36,264 bases of DNA from Peptoniphilus_B koenoeneniae (GTDB taxonomy: Bacteria; Bacillota; Clostridia; Tissierellales; Peptoniphilaceae). Location: positions 1 to 36,264 of the forward strand of contig NZ_JAUSTN010000010.1 in assembly GCF_030812875.1 (NCBI RefSeq). The letters run 5' to 3'. Positions 15,199 through 23,949 of this stretch are shown here, in pieces (the stretch's first letter is position 1; every line of letters starts with the position of its first letter). A model generated the notes under the pieces. It saw nothing but the letters and a program-made list of their open reading frames with translations. It was not told the DNA's origin and made no database searches. The position numbers and the translations under genes were made by a program.

Positions 15199-15806
15199 TT
15201 TTCCTCCATTTTTTCCACAATTTTGCTCCCGTAGGAAAAGGTGTTTTCTTTATAATATTCCATGGCTGCAAAATATAAGTCCATAGGTTTAAGTACAAGT
15301 AAGCTGTAATAGGTAAAATCCGGAAATGTTCCGTATTCATATATAAGTTCAATTAAGGCTTCTTTTTGACTTAAGTCAAAATACCTGCTCAAAAGTATGG
15401 CAAATTTTACTGTTTCTACTTGCCTTGCTTGTCTTAATAAGTTTGTTGCAAGACCCGAAAGTCTGTTTTCATCAAAATAATCTTCTCTAAAAACATGGTA
15501 TTGAAAACCGTCCATAGTTTCTAAAGCTCTGTGATTTTTAAAAAATTCGTCTATTTTTTTTAAGGAATCTTCTTTTTTTAAATAGTAATCATCTAAAGCA
15601 AGGTTAAGTTCAGTGGTGTTTTTTTGCTCTACTTTTATATTGCCCGTCAGGATTTTATATTCATATTCTCCGTAGTCATATCCCTTATAATCGTTGTTAT
15701 TTGGAAATTTTAATTTATAATCTTCTGCATTTTCTGCAGCTTTAAGCTCGTAGTAAATTGACGGAAGTTCTGTATTCTTTTTTAATTTTTTAAAAATTTT
15801 AAACAT
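15195..15806 (-). CDS. Conserved hypothetical protein, first gene of the cvfB-rlmD operon
   Basis: 203 residues, not recognised. It is soluble, rich in Tyr, Glu and Lys, with mostly helical appearance in its second half (ETVKFAILLSRYFDLSQKEALIELIYEYG, split here as one helical pair). No Cys, no signal peptide, no membrane segment. GGAGG precedes the ATG; a terminator of pyrG lies just upstream, so the operon promoter must sit in 15807-15844, where a TAAAAT -10-like element is present without a clear -35. Confidence 0.65.
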   Translation of the reverse strand: MFKIFKKLKKNTELPSIYYELKAAENAEDYKLKFPNNNDYKGYDYGEYEYKILTGNIKVEQKNTTELNLALDDYYLKKEDSLKKIDEFFKNHRALETMDGFQYHVFREDYFDENRLSGLATNLLRQARQVETVKFAILLSRYFDLSQKEALIELIYEYGTFPDFTYYSLLVLKPMDLYFAAMEYYKENTFSYGSKIVEKMEEK

Positions 15807-15844
15807 TTTTCCTCCGCCTATATTTTATCATATTATTGAAACTT

Positions 15845-15874
15845 AAAAAACTTCCACATTGCTGAGGAAGTTTT
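15845..15874 (-). terminator. Rho-independent terminator after pyrG
   Basis: AAAACTTCC arms around a 10-base loop, followed on the minus strand by a T run. It ends the glnN-pyrG unit. Confidence 0.75.
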
Positions 15875-15880
15875 AATGTT

Positions 15881-17488
15881 TTATTTATTTTTTTTGTTTT
15901 CCAAGGATGCTTTTACAAATCCTTTAAATAAGGGGTGGGGATTGTTTGGTCTTGATTTAAATTCTGGATGGAATTGACAAGCCACATAATACGGGTGGTC
16001 TTTAAGTTCAATTATTTCCACTAAATCTAAATCTTCATTAATTCCACTGAAAACAACTCCGGCTCTACGCATTTCTCCTTTATATTTATTGTTAAATTCA
16101 TATCTGTGTCTATGTCTTTCTAAAATTTTTTCTTCTTTATAAAGTTGTCTTGCTTTTGTGCCTTCTTCAGTTACACAAGGGTAGTTTCCCAGTCTCATGG
16201 TACCGCCTAAGTTTTCCAAATTTTTTTGTGAGTCCATTAAATCTATTATTGGATAGGGTGTTCCTGCGTCAACTTCTGTTGTATGTGCATCTCTAAAGCC
16301 AAGAGCATTTCTTGCAATTTCTATTAGAGCAATTTGCATTCCCAAACAAATTCCGAAATAAGGTATCTTTTTATCTCTCGCATATTTACTTGCAATCATC
16401 ATGCCTTCCAAGCCTCTTGAACCGAAACCGCCCGGCACAATTATACCATCAACATTTTTAAAGAATTCTTCTGCATTTTCTTCTGTAATGTCTTCTGAGT
16501 TTATCCATTTAATATGAACATTTGCTCCCATATCCCAGCCTGCATCTAAGAGGGCTTGGTTTACTGAAAGATAAGCGTCATGTAAGGCTACATATTTTCC
16601 TACAAGGGCAATATTTACATCCTTGTCGCTCTTTTTAAATCTTTCAACCATCTTGCCCCAATCGCCATTTGATTCTGGTTGCTTAGTTAGGTCCAATTTT
16701 CTTAAAATGTATTGGTCAAGACCGTTTTGATGAAATACCAGGGGCACTTCATAAATTAAATCAACATTTTCTGATTGAACTATTGCTTCTACGGGAACAT
16801 CGCAAAATAGGGAAATTTTCTTTTTTATGGAATCTGTTATTTCTCCGTCGCTTCTCACTATTATTACGTTTGTTTTTATTCCGTTACTCATAAGCTCTTT
16901 AAAAGAGTGTTGGGTAGGTTTTGTTTTAAGTTCATCTGAACCTGGTATTTGGGGAACTAAGACTGTGTGGACAAATAATACATCTTCTTTTTTATTTTCC
17001 GCATGAATTTGTCTTATGGCTTCTAAAAATGGTAAAGATTCTATATCTCCTACGGTTCCTCCAATTTCAGTTATTACTATGTCTGCTCCCGATTCTTTTG
17101 CTGCCTTATAAACGGAATTTTTAATTTCATCTGTTATGTGGGGGATTACTTGAACTGTATGGCCTTCATAATCTCCACGTCTTTCTTTTTCAATTACCTT
17201 TGAATAAACTTTTCCCGTTGTTATACTTGCTCTTTTTGTAAGTTCTTCATCAATAAATCTTTCATAGTGTCCAAGATCAAGGTCTGTTTCTGCTCCGTCT
17301 TTTGTTACGAAAACTTCTCCATGTTGATAGGGACTCATTGTTCCCGGATCAATGTTTATATAGGGATCGAACTTTTGCATAAAAACTGAAAGTCCCCTAT
17401 CTTTTAACAATCTTCCTATGCTTGCGGCACTTATTCCCTTTCCGATTCCCGAAACAACACCGCCTGTTACAAAAATAAATTTAGCCAT
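15881..17488 (-). CDS. pyrG: CTP synthase
   Basis: 535 residues, full length. The N-terminal synthetase domain begins KFIFVTGGVVSGIGKGI with the P-loop and has the FDPYINIDPGTMSPYQHGEVFV stretch (read as FDPYINIDPGTMSPYQ then HGEVFV); the C-terminal class I glutamine amidotransferase has the nucleophile in FGICLGMQ and the His-Glu pair in QFHPEF. It aminates UTP to CTP using glutamine. It follows glnN by 9 bases with AAGGAG before the ATG, so glutamine synthesis and a major glutamine consumer share a transcript. Confidence 0.97.
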   Translation of the reverse strand: MAKFIFVTGGVVSGIGKGISAASIGRLLKDRGLSVFMQKFDPYINIDPGTMSPYQHGEVFVTKDGAETDLDLGHYERFIDEELTKRASITTGKVYSKVIEKERRGDYEGHTVQVIPHITDEIKNSVYKAAKESGADIVITEIGGTVGDIESLPFLEAIRQIHAENKKEDVLFVHTVLVPQIPGSDELKTKPTQHSFKELMSNGIKTNVIIVRSDGEITDSIKKKISLFCDVPVEAIVQSENVDLIYEVPLVFHQNGLDQYILRKLDLTKQPESNGDWGKMVERFKKSDKDVNIALVGKYVALHDAYLSVNQALLDAGWDMGANVHIKWINSEDITEENAEEFFKNVDGIIVPGGFGSRGLEGMMIASKYARDKKIPYFGICLGMQIALIEIARNALGFRDAHTTEVDAGTPYPIIDLMDSQKNLENLGGTMRLGNYPCVTEEGTKARQLYKEEKILERHRHRYEFNNKYKGEMRRAGVVFSGINEDLDLVEIIELKDHPYYVACQFHPEFKSRPNNPHPLFKGFVKASLENKKNK

Positions 17489-17497
17489 TTTTACTCC

Positions 17498-19558
17498 TTA
17501 ATTTAATGAATTGAACATATCTTCGTAGCTTGGAAGAGTCCAATTTTTCCTACTCACTTCTTCTTCTAAATTATCACATATTTCTCTAACTCTTCTCAAA
17601 CTTTTTACAATATTTTCTTCTAAAAATTTTGCTCTTTTGAAAATATCTTTTATAGTTTCAGAATGTTTATAATCACTTGTCAAAATTTCCATTTCTGAAA
17701 ATAATCTAAGTAACAGTTCATTTAATTTATCAAGTCTCTTTTTTAAATATGGATTATCAAGACCTGATAGGGCTTCCTTAGTATCTTTTATTTCTGCTAA
17801 AACTGCTGGCATTACATCTTTTTTTACCATATGAATCATAGTTCTTGCTTCAAGAGAATGATATTTTACTAAATCCTCAAATTGTACTTCATAAATTGCC
17901 TTAATTTCTTTTTCGGAAAGTATTCCTGATTCTAAGAAAAGTCTTTGGCAGCCATCTTCTTTAGCTCCTACTAGGGCGTCAAAAAGTCTTTTATAATCTT
18001 TAAGGCCCCTTTTCTTTGCTTCTTCTTTCCAAGAATCGCCATAATTATCTCCACCATATACTAGTCTACCATGGTCATGAATAATTTGGCTTACAATTTT
18101 TAAAGCTTCTTCCTTTAAATCTTTTTCTTCAACTTTTTCCAATTTATCTGCCATTTTTCTTAAGGAAAGGCCTATTGCACAATTTAAAATTATATTAATA
18201 TCAGCAGGAGTTTTGGAAGAGCCCAGCATTCTAAATTCAAACTTATTACCTGTAAAGGCTATGGGAGATGTACGATTTCTGTCTGATGCGTCCACTTGAA
18301 CTTCTCCCAAGGCATAAACTTTCATTTTATCTTTTTTCTCCTTTAGGGGAGTTTTATAAGCTATGGAATTAAAAAGTTCTTCCAAATCTTTACCTAAGAA
18401 TATAGAAAGTATTGCAGGAGGTGCTTCATTTCCTCCCAGCCTATAATCATTTGAAGGACTTGATGAACAGATTCTTAAAAGGGCACTATAATTATCCGTC
18501 GCTTCTATTAAAGCTGAAACAAACAAGAGGAATATATAATTTTCTCTTGGATTTTTCCCTGGATCAAAACAATTTAAACCGTAGTTTGTGGTTATGGAAT
18601 AATTATTGTGTTTTCCGCTTCCATTTACCCCCTCAAATGGCTTTTCGTGTAAAAGGCATACCATACCATTCTCAAGAGCTGTTTGCTTTAAAATGTTCAT
18701 AATGAGAAGATTGTCATCAACTGCTATATGGACATTTTCAAAAAGACTTGCAAGTTCAAATTGACATGGGGCAGCTTCATTGTGTTCTGTCTTTCCATAG
18801 ATTCCAAGGGCCCACAATTTTTCATTTACTTCTTCAAAAAATTTTTGAACTCTCTTTGGTATAACTCCAAAGTAATGATCGTCTTGCTCCTGCATTTTAG
18901 GAGCTTTTGCTCCTATTATAGTCCTGCCTGAAGTTTTTAAATCACTTCTTTTTTCATAAAGGTTTTTATCTATTAAGAAAAATTCCTGTTCCAGTCCAAC
19001 TTTAACTCTCATTCTGTAACAGTACTTATTTTTTTCAAATAAATTTACAAGCCTTGAACCTTCTTTAGATAAAATATTTACAGATTTTAAAAGAGGAAAT
19101 CTCTTATCTAAAATTTCTCCATTATATGAAACAAAAATTGAAGGTATGTATAACACCTTATCAATTATAAAAGAATTTGCCGAAGGATCCCAATAAGTAT
19201 AACCTCTTGCTTCAAAGGTAGATCTCATTCCTCCTGAGGGAAAACTTGATGCGTCAGGCTCGCTTTTTAAAAGTTCCTTGCCTGAAAATTTATAAATGGG
19301 TTCTTGATTTATATTTCTGTCTAAAAAGGCTTCTTGTTTTTTTGCAGTTTGTCCGTTTAAAGGTTGAAACCAATGGCTATAATGAGTTGCACCTTTTTTT
19401 ATTGCCCAATTTTTCATATCATGGGCTATGGCTTCTGCTGTTTCAATATCTAAATCTTCTTTTAACCTTACCGCTTCCTTCCATTTTGTGTAGACGGATT
19501 CAGATAAAGTTTCTTTCATCATTTTTTTATTAAATGTGTGTATACCAAATTTTTCCAT
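17498..19558 (-). CDS. glnN: Glutamine synthetase type III
   Basis: 686 residues, the size of GSIII, larger than GSI or GSII. Conserved stretches include FPSGGMRSTFEARGYTYWD, VGLEQEFFLID, GKTEHNEAAPCQFE, HEKPFEGVNGSGKHNN and RLGGNEAPPAI, covering the ATP, glutamate and metal sites. It makes glutamine from glutamate and ammonia. The ATG chosen is the one behind GGAGGC; the frame is open 15 codons farther upstream but that part lies in the leader hairpin. A good promoter (19633-19661) and a terminator-like hairpin in the leader suggest control by attenuation. Confidence 0.95.
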   Translation of the reverse strand: MEKFGIHTFNKKMMKETLSESVYTKWKEAVRLKEDLDIETAEAIAHDMKNWAIKKGATHYSHWFQPLNGQTAKKQEAFLDRNINQEPIYKFSGKELLKSEPDASSFPSGGMRSTFEARGYTYWDPSANSFIIDKVLYIPSIFVSYNGEILDKRFPLLKSVNILSKEGSRLVNLFEKNKYCYRMRVKVGLEQEFFLIDKNLYEKRSDLKTSGRTIIGAKAPKMQEQDDHYFGVIPKRVQKFFEEVNEKLWALGIYGKTEHNEAAPCQFELASLFENVHIAVDDNLLIMNILKQTALENGMVCLLHEKPFEGVNGSGKHNNYSITTNYGLNCFDPGKNPRENYIFLLFVSALIEATDNYSALLRICSSSPSNDYRLGGNEAPPAILSIFLGKDLEELFNSIAYKTPLKEKKDKMKVYALGEVQVDASDRNRTSPIAFTGNKFEFRMLGSSKTPADINIILNCAIGLSLRKMADKLEKVEEKDLKEEALKIVSQIIHDHGRLVYGGDNYGDSWKEEAKKRGLKDYKRLFDALVGAKEDGCQRLFLESGILSEKEIKAIYEVQFEDLVKYHSLEARTMIHMVKKDVMPAVLAEIKDTKEALSGLDNPYLKKRLDKLNELLLRLFSEMEILTSDYKHSETIKDIFKRAKFLEENIVKSLRRVREICDNLEEEVSRKNWTLPSYEDMFNSLN

Positions 19559-19567
19559 TTTGCCTCC

Positions 19568-19604
19568 AAAAAATAAAAAAATTGGCAAAAAATATTTTGC
19601 CAAT
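19568..19604 (-). promoter_or_regulatory. Terminator-like hairpin in the glnN leader (putative attenuator)
   Basis: A perfect 10-bp stem (ATTGGCAAAA, 4-base loop, TTTTGCCAAT; 19581-19604) is followed on the minus strand by a T-rich run that ends directly at the GGAGG of glnN. Because the promoter lies upstream of it, this is a transcript-internal terminator that must be bypassed for expression. It would also stop read-through from tsaD. Confidence 0.6.
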
Positions 19605-19632
19605 ATGAAAAAAAACTATGGTGTTTTCTTTT

Positions 19633-19661
19633 ATTTTATTTTTTATCTTCTTTTATGTCAA
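19633..19661 (-). promoter_or_regulatory. Sigma-A type promoter of glnN-pyrG
   Basis: Minus strand TTGACA (19661-19656), 17-base spacer, TAAAAT (19638-19633). It predicts a leader of about 65-70 bases that contains the hairpin at 19581-19604. Confidence 0.7.
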
Positions 19662-19690
19662 TAGGTTTTATCTTAATAGAAAAAATTATT

Positions 19691-20698
19691 TTATTTTTTA
19701 TAAGTTAAACCTAAGTTTGGATCTGCAAAAGTATTTTTATCATAATTTCCAGATTTATACAAGAAATATCCAGCAGACGCGATCATTGCTCCATTATCCG
19801 TACACAATATTCTTTCTGGATAAAAAACTTTTACATTTTCTTCCTTTGCTCTTTCTTCCATTGCATCTCTAAGACCTTGATTTGCTGCAACTCCTCCTGC
19901 AATTATTATTTTATTTAATTTTTTTTCTTTTAATAATCTAAAGGACTTTCCAACAAGGACATCTGTTACAGCTTTTTGAAAAGATGCTGCCAGGTCTTCA
20001 TTTTTATAACTTATATTTTTTTGATCACAATGGTGTAAAAAGTTTATTACTGCTGTTTTAAGACCTGAAAAAGAAAAATTATAATTATCCTCTTTAAGCA
20101 TAACTCTTGGAAAATCATAAATATCTTTTCCTTCCCTTGCAAGTTTATCTATAATTGGTCCTCCAGGATAGCCAAGACCTAAAACTCTTGCCACTTTATC
20201 AAAGGCTTCTCCTGCCGCATCGTCCACTGTAGTTCCAATTAATTCAAAGTCAACATAATCCTTTACATGAATTAAATATGTGTGACCTCCTGAAACTATA
20301 AGGCCTATAAAGGGCGGTTTTAAATCTTTATTTGTAATATAATTTGCACATACATGGCCTATTATATGATTTACCCCTATAAAGGGTTTGTTTAAAGAAT
20401 ATGCAAAAGTTTTTCCTGCACTTAAACCTACTAAAAGGGCTCCTATAAGTCCTGGCCCTCTTGTTGCCGCAACTAAATCCACGTCTTCAAATTCAAGTCC
20501 GGCTTCTTCAAAGGCTTCCTTTATTACTTGTGAAATAACTTCTATATGCTGTCTTGATGCAATTTCTGGAACTACTCCTCCAAATTTTTTATGAGTATCT
20601 ATTTGTGATGCTATTACATTTGATAAAATTTCTTTTCCATCTTTTACAAGGGCAACGGAAGTTTCATCACAAGAAGATTCTATTCCCAGTGTTATCAT
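19691..20698 (-). CDS. tsaD: tRNA threonylcarbamoyladenosine transferase TsaD
   Basis: 335 residues. LGIESSCDETS opens the ASKHA-fold ATPase; metal ligands are in NHIIGHV, and FSGLKTA, SGGHT and AGGVAANQGLR are conserved family motifs. TsaD transfers the threonylcarbamoyl group to A37 of ANN-reading tRNAs, working with TsaB and TsaE encoded just upstream. The start is the ATG behind GGAGGAG, overlapping the rimI stop by ATGA. Last gene of the xpaC-telA-xpt-tsaEB-rimI-tsaD run. Confidence 0.97.
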   Translation of the reverse strand: MITLGIESSCDETSVALVKDGKEILSNVIASQIDTHKKFGGVVPEIASRQHIEVISQVIKEAFEEAGLEFEDVDLVAATRGPGLIGALLVGLSAGKTFAYSLNKPFIGVNHIIGHVCANYITNKDLKPPFIGLIVSGGHTYLIHVKDYVDFELIGTTVDDAAGEAFDKVARVLGLGYPGGPIIDKLAREGKDIYDFPRVMLKEDNYNFSFSGLKTAVINFLHHCDQKNISYKNEDLAASFQKAVTDVLVGKSFRLLKEKKLNKIIIAGGVAANQGLRDAMEERAKEENVKVFYPERILCTDNGAMIASAGYFLYKSGNYDKNTFADPNLGLTYKK

Positions 20699-21123
20699 TT
20701 TCTCCTCCACATTATTAGGGCATCTTTTCCCCTGCCATAATAATTTTTTCTTATTCCTTCTTCTACAAAGCCGAGTTTTTTATATAAGTGAATGGCATTT
20801 GCATTTTTAACTCTGACTTCTAAAGTTACATCTAAATTTTTTTCATCTGCAATTTTTAAAATTTGTCCCAAAAGTTTTTCTCCATAACCTAAGTTTCTAT
20901 AAATACTTTCTAAGGCTATGGTTCCTATGTGAATTTCATCATATAGGGTCATACCTATTACATAGCCAAATACTTTTTCGTTTTCTATGACAAAAACTTC
21001 ATTCAGGGGATTTTCTATTTCTAAAATAAGGGTATTTAAAGACCAGGGATCAGGAAAGGATTCTCTTTCTATTCTTAAAATTTCTTCTGCGTCTTTACTT
21101 GTCGCTTTTCTTACTTTTACCAT
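20695..21123 (-). CDS. rimI: Ribosomal-protein-alanine N-acetyltransferase RimI
   Basis: 142 residues, a single GNAT domain. The acetyl-CoA loop is visible as RNLGYGEKLL and the C-terminal ALIMWRR motif is typical of RimI, which acetylates the N-terminus of ribosomal protein S18. The start is the ATG behind AAAGGGA, eight codons inside the longest frame and inside the tsaB coding end. Placement between tsaB and tsaD is the usual one in Firmicutes. Confidence 0.92.
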   Translation of the reverse strand: MVKVRKATSKDAEEILRIERESFPDPWSLNTLILEIENPLNEVFVIENEKVFGYVIGMTLYDEIHIGTIALESIYRNLGYGEKLLGQILKIADEKNLDVTLEVRVKNANAIHLYKKLGFVEEGIRKNYYGRGKDALIMWRRK

Positions 21124-21760
21124 ATTCCCTTTCCGCTTGTGATACATTTAAATAATTTGGTAGAGCTGTATAAAAATTGTCCTCTCCCTTTTCTTTATAT
21201 TTTTCCAAAGCCAATTTACATAAATCTGTTGGTAAAATTTGACTTGTCTTATAGGGCTTTTGCAATTTTTCTCCTATAAATTTTGCACTTTCGCCAACAA
21301 AATATGCATCTTCAAAAAATTTTTCAGCATCTTCAATATTTTCAAGACAATCTTCTTTTATAACTTTTAATTTTTCCTTGTTTGAATAAATTCCATAATA
21401 AATTCTATTTCTCTTAGCATCAATTACAGGTACGATTTTTTCAAAACCCTTAAAATTTTCAGCATAAGCTCCAAGGGAAGAAACTGTTACCATAGGTTTA
21501 TTTAAGGTTTGAGCAAAAGTTTTTATAACTGCAAGACCTATTCTAAGTCCTGTCCAAGATCCTGGTCCTATGCCAACTGCAAATAAATCTATATCACTTA
21601 TTTTTAAATTTTGTTTTTTCAAAATATCATCTATCATTTCATTTAAAGATTCTGAATGGTAGACTGAACCTGTTAAGGTATAATTTCCAAGAGGCAAGTC
21701 ATCTTTTAAAAGGCCAACTGCACTTGTTTTTGATGATGTATCTATTCCTAAAATCAACAT
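21095..21760 (-). CDS. tsaB: tRNA threonylcarbamoyladenosine biosynthesis protein TsaB
   Basis: 221 residues. LILGIDTSSKTSAVGL, then GIGPGSWTGLRIGLA and DAKRNRIYYG are typical. TsaB is a TsaD paralogue lacking the metal site and scaffolds the TsaBDE complex. Its ATG overlaps the tsaE stop and its own end overlaps rimI by 29 bases, showing tight coupling. Confidence 0.95.
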   Translation of the reverse strand: MLILGIDTSSKTSAVGLLKDDLPLGNYTLTGSVYHSESLNEMIDDILKKQNLKISDIDLFAVGIGPGSWTGLRIGLAVIKTFAQTLNKPMVTVSSLGAYAENFKGFEKIVPVIDAKRNRIYYGIYSNKEKLKVIKEDCLENIEDAEKFFEDAYFVGESAKFIGEKLQKPYKTSQILPTDLCKLALEKYKEKGEDNFYTALPNYLNVSQAEREYGKSKKSDK

Positions 21761-22209
21761 GAAAAAATTACCCCCAATATTTCTTCAGACCTTTCACCCT
21801 TAGCTTCAATATCAAATTCTCTTTCATTTTCAGAAATTCTTTTTATTCTTATTTCAAGCCTGTCTTCAGGAAGGAGATCTTCTATTTTATCTGCCCATTC
21901 AATTACACATGCTCCATCTTCTGAAAAAAAATATTCATCAAAACCCAAATAGTCGCTTTGACACTGATCAAGTCTATAAACGTCAAAATGATATAAGTTT
22001 ACCTTAGAATAATACTCCCTGATCAAAGTAAATGTTGCTGAACTTACTTGATCTTTTATTCCCATACCCTTGGCTATTGCTTGAGTAAGGGTAGTTTTTC
22101 CTGTGCCTAAATCTCCTATTAGGCAAATAATATCTCCAGGTTTTAAGATAAAACCTATTTTTTCTCCAAGTTTTTTTGTATCATCTAAACTTTTTGAAAT
22201 TAATTTCAT
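21754..22209 (-). CDS. tsaE: tRNA threonylcarbamoyladenosine biosynthesis ATPase TsaE
   Basis: 151 residues from the ATG behind TTTGGAGG. Walker A is GDLGTGKTT, with the conserved SATFTLIREY and LYHFDVYRL segments and a Walker-B-like VIEWADK. TsaE ATPase activity is needed for turnover of the TsaBD complex in t6A formation. A terminator-like hairpin ending the xpt gene stands directly before its ribosome binding site, so expression relative to xpt may be reduced. Confidence 0.95.
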   Translation of the reverse strand: MKLISKSLDDTKKLGEKIGFILKPGDIICLIGDLGTGKTTLTQAIAKGMGIKDQVSSATFTLIREYYSKVNLYHFDVYRLDQCQSDYLGFDEYFFSEDGACVIEWADKIEDLLPEDRLEIRIKRISENEREFDIEAKGERSEEILGVIFSC

Positions 22210-22221
22210 ACTTCCTCCAAA

Positions 22222-22255
22222 TAAAAAGAGATACCAACTTTTAGTTTGCATCTCT
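22222..22255 (-). terminator. Terminator-like hairpin between xpt and tsaE
   Basis: AGAGAT/ATCTCT plus an inner AACT/AGTT stem with a 3-base loop, followed on the minus strand by CTTTTTATTT. The xpt stop codon lies in its loop and the tsaE ribosome binding site follows at once, so it is probably a partial terminator. Confidence 0.5.
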
Positions 22256-22822
22256 AAAAATAATTTCACCCTTGTTAATAGAATCAATTATAGCAAGAGA
22301 TAAAAGGTCATATCCCTCTTCTCTTAATTTATCTCCGCCCTTTTGAAATCCCTTTTCCACTGCAACGCTAAGACCACAAATTTCAGCATCAGCTTGTTTT
22401 GCAATATTTATTAAGCCTCTTAAGGCTTGTCCTTCTGCCAAAAAGTCATCAATAATTAAAATCCTGTCATTTTTATCTAAATATTTTTTTGATACTGCAA
22501 CCCTATATTCCTTGCTACTTGTGTAAGATTTAACTTCAGCTGTATATAAATCAGTTCCTATATTTTTATGCTTTTCCTTTTTTGCAAATATTACCGGGAC
22601 TCCTCCGAAATTTTGAGATGCAAGTGTTGCAAGAGCTATTCCGGAAGCTTCTATAGTCAATATTTTATTTATTTTTCTATCTTTAAAATGTTCATAGATT
22701 TCTCGCCCAAGTTCTTCCAAAAACTTTATATCCAGTTGGTGGTTTAAAAAAGAGTCAACTTTTACTATGTTGCCCGGTAAAATCCGACCATCTTTTTTTA
22801 TTCTTTCTTCAAGTAATTTCAA
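22241..22822 (-). CDS. xpt: Xanthine phosphoribosyltransferase
   Basis: 193 residues, the family length. The PRPP-binding motif ILIIDDFLAEGQA and the N-terminal MKLLEERIKKDG, plus VDSFLNHQLD, are typical of Xpt of Bacillus type, which converts xanthine and PRPP to XMP for purine salvage. No purine riboswitch precedes it here: it lies 3 bases after telA, whose stop codon overlaps the AAGGAG site of xpt. So it is not regulated as in Bacillus. Confidence 0.93.
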   Translation of the reverse strand: MKLLEERIKKDGRILPGNIVKVDSFLNHQLDIKFLEELGREIYEHFKDRKINKILTIEASGIALATLASQNFGGVPVIFAKKEKHKNIGTDLYTAEVKSYTSSKEYRVAVSKKYLDKNDRILIIDDFLAEGQALRGLINIAKQADAEICGLSVAVEKGFQKGGDKLREEGYDLLSLAIIDSINKGEIIFRDAN

Positions 22823-22825
22823 ATT

Positions 22826-23941
22826 TTACTCCTTGTTTGCTATTTCTAAAAGTGAATTCTTTAAATCACTTTCGAGTTTTATCATTTCCTCTTGAGCTGT
22901 TTGACGTCTTTTGTGTCCTTCTATTTGAATGTTTCTCACTTCATTTAAGGCTGAAATAAGTTGTTCGTTTGTGTGTTTTAAAGTTTCTATGTCAACAATA
23001 CTTCTTTCAGATTCTTTTGCAGTTTCAACTGTAGCCATTTTTAAATTATCTGCATTTCTTCTTAAAAGCTCATTTGTAAGATTTGTAACTTCTTTTTGAG
23101 CCTTAGTTGCTTGACCTGTGTGAACTGCTGAAAGAGCAAGAACCATTTGAGACTTCCAAAGAGGAATTGTGTTTACAATTGTAGATTGAATTTTTTCAAC
23201 CATAACAGTGTTGCTTGCTTGGATCATTCTTATTTGAGGTGCCATTTGAAGGGATACAGTCCTTGTTAAATCAAGGTCGTGAAGTTTTTTCTCAAACCTG
23301 TTTATAGCACTCATATAATCGTTTACTTCTTGAGCATCTGTTGGCAAGTTGGAGTTTGCTGCATTTTCTTTAAGCTTTGGCAATTCAACATTTCTTGCAC
23401 TTTTTAATTTTTCATTACCTGCTTCAATATACATGGTCAACTCTTTGTAATAGCTTTGATTTAAATCATACATTTGATCAAGAGTTGCTATATCTTTCAT
23501 AAGAGTAACTTGATGGTCTTCTAATACTTTGGAAATTTTATCTACATTTGTTTCTGCCTTGTCATACTTTGTTTTTAGATTTTGAACCTTATTTACACTT
23601 TTTTTAAATAGGGCCTTTATGCCCTTTTCATTTTCGTCAACGTCAAAGTTTTTAAGCTCGGACACTACATTGGAAAGAAGATCTCCTACTTGACCTAAAT
23701 CCTTTGTTTTTACTGAATTTAAAGTTTTTTCAGAAAAGCCTGCAATTTTATTTTGTGCTCCGGCTCCATATTGAAGTATCATGCCTGTGTCATGTAAATT
23801 GATTTTTTTTGAAAATTCATCTACTTGTTTTTGTTCTTCTTCAGATAATTTTAATTTAACTAAATCAACTTTTTCCAATTCCTTGTTTTCTTTTACTTCT
23901 TCAGTTTGTCCATCAAGAGTAAGTTTAATTTCTCTTTCCAT
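22826..23941 (-). CDS. TelA-family (toxic anion resistance) protein
   Basis: 371 residues, soluble and rich in coiled coil, with the family's central QYGAGAQNKIAGFSE motif and the segment LMKDIATLDQMYDLN. TelA/KlaA proteins (PF05816) were named for tellurite resistance but more often associate with cell-envelope stress and resistance to envelope-active agents; here the chromosomal pairing with an XpaC-like gene is the usual one. AGGAGG precedes the ATG, 8 bases from the xpaC stop. Confidence 0.9.
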   Translation of the reverse strand: MEREIKLTLDGQTEEVKENKELEKVDLVKLKLSEEEQKQVDEFSKKINLHDTGMILQYGAGAQNKIAGFSEKTLNSVKTKDLGQVGDLLSNVVSELKNFDVDENEKGIKALFKKSVNKVQNLKTKYDKAETNVDKISKVLEDHQVTLMKDIATLDQMYDLNQSYYKELTMYIEAGNEKLKSARNVELPKLKENAANSNLPTDAQEVNDYMSAINRFEKKLHDLDLTRTVSLQMAPQIRMIQASNTVMVEKIQSTIVNTIPLWKSQMVLALSAVHTGQATKAQKEVTNLTNELLRRNADNLKMATVETAKESERSIVDIETLKHTNEQLISALNEVRNIQIEGHKRRQTAQEEMIKLESDLKNSLLEIANKE

Positions 23942-23949
23942 GTTTCCTC

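Noticed and set aside
15104..15352. Minus-strand frame overlapping cvfB and the hypothetical gene
   Set aside because: Out-of-frame shadow of two genes that themselves overlap by ATGA.
22823..22900. Purine riboswitch expected before xpt
   Set aside because: xpt follows telA by 3 bases and the preceding DNA is telA coding sequence; no aptamer is possible there.
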